Below are positions 33,503 to 37,806 of a DNA stretch of 37,806 nt, piece after piece. Source of the DNA: Corinectria fuckeliana (Eukaryota; Ascomycota; Sordariomycetes; Hypocreales; Nectriaceae); NCBI GenBank assembly GCA_019137255.1, contig WPDH01000181.1, positions 1 to 37,806 on the forward strand. The letters run 5' to 3'. The notes below the pieces were generated by a model. The model had not been told where the DNA came from. It did no database searches and was given only the letters and a program-made list of their open reading frames with translations. A program made the position numbers and the translations under genes. Positions within the stretch are counted from its first letter, which is position 1. Each line of letters opens with the position of its first letter.

Positions 33503-34831
33503 ATCTTAAGCCACCTGTTTTTACCTCTTATTTATATAGTACTAATATAGTAAATAGGTATAACCTCACTCTAGCTACTTATTACACTCTTTAAATACTA
33601 TAAGCTAAAGTGTAATATATTAAATATTAAGAATATTAGTAGAAAGCTGCTAACTATAATAAAAATTTAAGATAAGTTTTATATATTATATAGCACTTAT
33701 AGCTAGCTTAGTGATAAGCTTAAGTAATCTAGAAAGATACTAATCTCCTCTTTAGGAGGAAAAAACCCTTTTTTCCTAGTAGAGTAAAACATACAGGTAA
33801 ATAATATTAATATAATATTAATAGTTCTTACTTATGCCTTTTACCTTATAGATAATAACCTTATAATCTTTTACTAAAAGAATAATATAGATACTAACTA
33901 TTATATTTAGGGCTACTACTATAAGGATTAGTAGTAGGCTATTATTATAATTTATATAGTAAAAAGCTACTAATCTATAGTAAAAAACTACTTGTTTAAC
34001 ACTAATAAGAAGGTAAAAATATTATTAAGTTAACTCTTAACCTTCTAGAGATATATAACTAAAAAGCGCTAAATATAAGTAAAGATAGCTATTATAAAGC
34101 ACTACTCTAAGGTTACTATTAAGATTAAGAGGGAACTATATTTTCTTAAAGATAACTTCTCTATAAAAAACTTAAAGGTAATAAGCTTATAAGTGTTATA
34201 AAATCAGATTATCTATATACTAGGCATAATAGATTAGCTAAGTAAGATAGATAAGATAGAGTATAAAACCGCTCTAGCTAATATTAATAGTATCCTGCTA
34301 GATATAGTATTAAAAGTAATCTCTTAGACTTTTTATATTATCACACTAGGTATTAACCTAGTAGAGTCTCTTATAAGTAAGTTATTTACTAAAAAAGTAT
34401 ACTTACTAATAACTAACTGTAAACACATTATAATCTGTAAACTTATTAACAGCTAGATTTATATAACTGCCTAAGGCTTATTATACTATCTTATCTTTAC
34501 AGACTTTTATATTACTAACCCTGCTAAGGTTAAGCTTAGCATAATAGTAATAGTAGAGTAGTATAATAAGTAGGTAGTAACTAATATAAAAGCAGCTATA
34601 TAAGAACTGCTTAAGTCTATATAATATAAGGTAGTACTAGATAATAATAAGCTGTGTAAGCTGTGTAAATCTAAGTTACTTCTTAAGAAGATTCTCCTAC
34701 CTAACTAAAACCTTACTAAGATTTACACTTAGTAGGATATTAACCTAAATATGCTTACTATTAACTCTTATAATCTAATAATAATTATAAAGCTATCTTA
34801 AATTATAAGTATATACCCCTCTTAGAGTGAT

Positions 34832-34878
34832 ATCTAGAAACAGCTATTAGCATCTAATCTTAATAGCTATTTCTAGAT
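34832..34878. repeat. Palindromic element, copy 4 (best arms)
   Basis: The arms ATCTAGAAACAGCTATTA and TAATAGCTATTTCTAGAT pair at 17 of 18 positions around an 11-bp loop. The lone mismatch is a C/T change. It lies in the gap after the 33,848-34,800 coding block, downstream of a GTATAT donor-like site and upstream of a pyrimidine tract and TACTAAT. Confidence 0.85.
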
Positions 34879-35318
34879 GTTACTCTTTTTCCTCCCTCTT
34901 CTTATACTAAAAATATACTAATATAACTATAAATACAAATTAACTAGTAAAACTCCTAACCTTACTACTAAGGTTTATCTTCCTCTTAAACAAATATAGT
35001 ACTAAAAAGATATTTACTTTTTACCTTATAATAAGACTGCTTACTAAACAGAGGGAGCATAAAGTTAAGCTTAAACAGGTTAAACTTTTACTAGATAAGC
35101 ACCTTTTTAAGCTTATTCTTCTTTTTATCTTAGCTGTTATACTTAACTAGGTGTTTAATAAACTTAATATACTTTAGAGGGGTATCTTTACTATATATTT
35201 ACTTTACTAGAGCTATAATAATTATCCTAATCTAGATTAAAAGCTATAAACTTTAGATAGCCTACCTAAACTTTAAAAGCTAGTAAATAAGCTAGCTAAA
35301 AACTATAAGAACCCTAAG

Positions 35319-35433
35319 GTAAGTCCCCCCCCTATCTAGATAGTATTTAGAAATAGCTATTAGTATAAATTATAATAACTATTTTTAAATACTACCTCTC
35401 TTATGCTTTTTATTATACTAACTATAATTATAA
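35319..35433 (+). other. Putative intron carrying a palindrome
   Basis: The coding block before it ends in AAG at 35,318. It is followed by a canonical donor GTAAGT (35,319-35,324) and a C-rich run. Then come palindrome copy 5, a pyrimidine-rich stretch and a canonical branch site TACTAAC (35,416-35,422). The acceptor reads TAA rather than TAG at 35,431-35,433 if the next frame is to join in phase; an intact AG lies at 35,442-35,443 but would not keep phase. Size about 115 nt. Confidence 0.55.
35342..35393. repeat. 52-bp palindromic element, copy 5
   Basis: Arms AGTATTTAGAAATAGCTA plus TTA and a near-complement (19 of 21), loop GTATAAATTA. It lies inside the putative intron 35,319-35,433. 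Confidence 0.83.
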
Positions 35434-36963
35434 ACCGCTTAAGTGATTATTCTCACCTCTTATATAACTAGAATCACTAAGCTATTAAAATCTATTATTA
35501 GTAAACAGATTAACTGCTTATAGATAGACTTTCTTACTAAAGGGAATAACCTCTTAGAAGACCTAAAAGAAGACCTTAAGGTCTCTAATAATAGTAATAA
35601 TTAGCCTATAGTGCCTAACCCTAATAAGAAGCTTACCACCTTTTATAAGCCTTAGGAAAAAACACTTATAAATAATAACTAGTTGCTAATTATAGCAGAT
35701 AAGTATTACTTTCTTAAGAATATAACCACAGCTAGAAATAAGATATTTTAGTAACTTAAGCAGGATAGCCTCCTCTTAGTATCTGCTATACTAATATCTA
35801 ACTATATTTAAGATATCTAAAAGTATCTTACCCTCTTTTAGAACCCTACCTAGCCTATTAGCTAGTTACTAGTAGAGTATACTAGTATAATATAAACTCT
35901 TTATAATAAAAAATACTAGGATGCCCTTAAGGCAGATAAATACTATAGTAATATTAAACTAGCTAACCTCTTTAGGGAGAATATTATTAACTTAACTCTT
36001 CTCTTACCCCTTAAGTAGTACTACTACTTAGAGTATAAGAGATATATTAAGTCTAGAAAGAGTCTCCTATTTATATACCACCTAATACTCTTTAAGTGCT
36101 TTATAAATAAGTCTAAGTTTAATATAAATATTTTTATACTAGCTATATAACTTATCCTTCTAATAATATCTATATAGTATAATATACTTACACTTATAAT
36201 AATACTAGATAGTTTAGAAATATATATAGGTAAGAGTATTACTAATATAAGTATTATAATAGTAGAGCTATACTTACTAGATAATATTTAGCACTATATA
36301 GTAGTAGAGATTAGTAAGCTGTAAGATAAGCTACTAAGCCTAACTAATAAGATACTACTAGAGATACTATCTAACAGGAGGATAGTAAAAAGCGCTATAA
36401 TAATACTTAATAGTATAGTATATTAGCACTTTCTTATAATATTAATAGATATAAATAATATAATACTAATAGAACCTACTATTAGAATTATAAGATATAT
36501 AGTAGACTTATAAGATAGTACTCTTATTAGAAAGGCTAACTTTAGCCTAGTACTAAATAAGCTAGTATGCCTAAATAATACTAATAATAAGCCTTAAAAC
36601 TATAATAACCCGCTTCTAATTAGCAGGGTAGATATACTAAAAAAGGCCTAATAGTAGTTAAACTAGGTTATAAGAAACAAGCTAGACCTTATAGTTAGCA
36701 CTAAAAAGGTTAACTAAGTTGTCTTAATAAACAGCTCTAGTAGTTTTTACTAGGTGTTTTATAACACTAGGACCTTATAAAAGTATAACTTCTTATTAGA
36801 TAGAGCTAAATAAGTCTAGTATATTCTTTAAGATTCCTCTAAGTATATATATATTTTATTAAAGATTCTTATAGTATACACTACTAATAATTAACTCTTA
36901 GTATATTATAATAATCTCTTAATCTTATAGTATATTCTTTTCCTTTTGTCTTATTACTAAGCT

Positions 36964-37015
36964 AGCCTTTAGGAATAGCTATTAGTATAAATCCTAATAG
37001 CTATTCTTAGAGGCT
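36964..37015. repeat. 52-bp palindromic element, copy 6
   Basis: Arms AGCCTTTAGGAATAGCTA plus TTA and a near-complement ending TTAGAGGCT (19 of 21), loop GTATAAATCC. It lies in the gap between the coding blocks ending near 36,830 and starting near 37,170, downstream of a GTATATTC donor-like site. Confidence 0.83.
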
Positions 37016-37057
37016 GTTTAGCACTTTTATTTTCTTTTCCTATCTAAATTAAGTAGT

Positions 37058-37109
37058 AGCCTCTAAGAACAGTTATTAGTATAAATCTTAACAGCTATTC
37101 TTAAAAGCT
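37058..37109. repeat. 52-bp palindromic element, copy 7
   Basis: Arms AGCCTCTAAGAACAGTTA plus TTA and a near-complement (16 of 21), loop GTATAAATCT. It starts 94 bp after copy 6, in the same putative intron. Confidence 0.78.
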
Positions 37110-37806
37110 ACTTAGTACTCTTATTTAAGACTGTTAGCTAATTAGTATAGTATAAGATTCTTAATACTCTTATAGTTATATATAGTATCTTAACTTTATA
37201 TTATATATTATAAAACAGCTAGGCTAAGCAGGATCTTATAGTAGTAAAGTTTAATAATAAGACTACTCTCTATATATATCTAATTATATTAATAATACTA
37301 TTAGCCTATAGTATAAATTTCTATAAGGCTTATCACTAGAGTATTATTATAAAAGAGCTAGAAAACATATTAAAAGCACTCTAGGTAATAAAGCGCTTAT
37401 AGTAAGTAGGCTAAAAAGAAGATATTAAATAAGAAATTATCTTATATTATCACTTATATAATATAGCAGCTATAGTATAAAACCTAGAAAAATACATAAT
37501 AACTCTTATAGCTAAGAGTAAGATTCTAAATACTATTAAGAGAGAAGCTTATATTATTTATAGTTTTAAAATTTTATAAAGTTAGCTAGGATAAAGTATA
37601 TCTTAGTATCTAAGAATATAAGTATCTTAAGATAAGATAAAGTCTTCTAAATTAGAGGGGGAGAGTTTATTCTACTCTAAGCTAGCCTAATTCTTCCTAG
37701 CTAACCCTAATAAGACTAAGCTTATTAGAAAGTATAATATTAAGTAGATTACTATAGTATAAAGTATTAGCTCTCTAATAACTAATAGCTATATTATATT
37801 AATAGT

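Larger units (their letters stand above)
24740..37806. other. RIP-eroded AT-rich block, right arm
   Basis: Composition switches over about 150 bp (24,740-24,900) to the same TA-dominated, CA-poor sequence as the left arm. Readable content is listed separately: a 10-bp tandem array (25.2 kb), palindromic elements (25.6 and 32.5-37.1 kb), coding relics (28.6-29.3, 31.3-31.9 and 32.7-37.8 kb) and a tandem array at 31.2 kb. I see nothing assignable in 25,760-28,540 or 29,300-31,190. I found no Gypsy RT box on either strand here, unlike the left arm. Confidence 0.88.
32689..37806 (+). pseudogene. Large unrecognised multi-exon gene, RIP-inactivated
   Basis: The plus strand has successive long frames in which essentially all stops are TAA or TAG at likely Gln, Arg or Trp positions: about 32,689-33,320 (frame 1), 33,848-34,800 (frame 2), 34,970-35,318, about 35,434-36,830 (frame 1) and about 37,170 to the window end (frame 2). 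Frame changes coincide with gaps carrying intron-like signals and a palindrome. The first block begins with ATA where ATG could have been (32,689) and is Lys-rich (S-K-K-G-K-K near the start). Later blocks are ordinary-looking mixed protein; a clear one is L-L-E-D-L-K-E-D-L-K near 35,550. The coding potential covers about 4 kb and runs off the end. I recognise no domain: no RT, no integrase, no tyrosine-recombinase signature. It could be a large transposon gene or a duplicated host gene caught by RIP. Confidence 0.6.

Noticed and set aside
25000..37806. A CRISPR-like array from the regularly shaped palindromes
   Set aside because: Spacing is irregular, the intervening sequence is coding-like, the copies are degenerate, and the genome is clearly fungal.
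1..37806. Mitochondrial or bacterial AT-rich origin of the arms
   Set aside because: Transition-only repeat divergence, the Gypsy pol relic and spliceosomal intron signals point to RIP-modified nuclear DNA.

Overview
The window looks like a piece of a filamentous ascomycete (Pezizomycotina) nuclear genome with a two-speed structure. About 12 kb of sequence with normal-to-high GC (about 12,390-24,740) sits between two extremely AT-rich blocks (1-12,390 and about 24,740-37,806). The AT-rich blocks have the look of repeat-induced point mutation (RIP). C is almost gone from CA contexts (and G from TG), TA steps dominate, and the nonsense codons in readable frames are almost all TAA/TAG, at places where CAA, CAG, CGA or TGG would be expected. 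Two repeat pairs inside the window differ almost only by C/T and G/A transitions, which is direct evidence for this process.

Left block: a degraded Ty3/Gypsy retrotransposon lies on the minus strand. An aspartic-protease D-T-G box (4,611-4,619) and a reverse transcriptase (about 2,790-3,545, active-site box 3,162-3,173) are in the same reading frame. A repeat of about 300 bp near its upstream end (7,480-7,786) recurs inverted at 11,482-11,800 and may be its LTR. A second, plus-strand coding relic lies near 10.6-11.05 kb. A 150-bp direct repeat at the edge of the island has one RIP-eroded copy (outside) and one nearly intact copy (inside).

Island: three gene models. (1) A very large protein of about 1,500 residues at 13,791-18,366, plus strand, has one 62-nt intron and one apparent single-base frameshift in a G run. 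(2) A 79-residue Cys/His-rich, probably zinc-binding protein lies on the minus strand (19,853-20,092). (3) A 630-residue intron-less protein at 20,607-22,499, plus strand, is divergent from (2) with about 0.5 kb between them. I know no characterised member for any of them. From memory (1) and (3) resemble hypothetical proteins spread patchily through Eurotiales-like fungi. That, with the flanking RIP deserts, suggests accessory-compartment cargo. The rest of the island holds diverged direct repeats, a tRNA-like scrap and low-complexity GC-rich DNA.

Right block: the most unusual part. From about 32,689 to the end of the window the plus strand carries long readable coding blocks, interrupted almost only by RIP-type stops, that look like exons of one large unrecognised gene. 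The gaps between blocks each carry one or two copies of a 47-53-bp palindrome (about 21-bp arms, 10-11-bp loop). One gap has a canonical intron donor (GTAAGT) and branch site (TACTAAC). At least seven intact copies and several half copies occur between 25.5 and 37.2 kb. Further coding relics, a 10-bp tandem array and a 9-bp-type tandem array lie upstream.

Limits: everything was read by eye. No homology search, folding or composition calculation was run; family assignments outside the Gypsy pol relic are from memory or left open.
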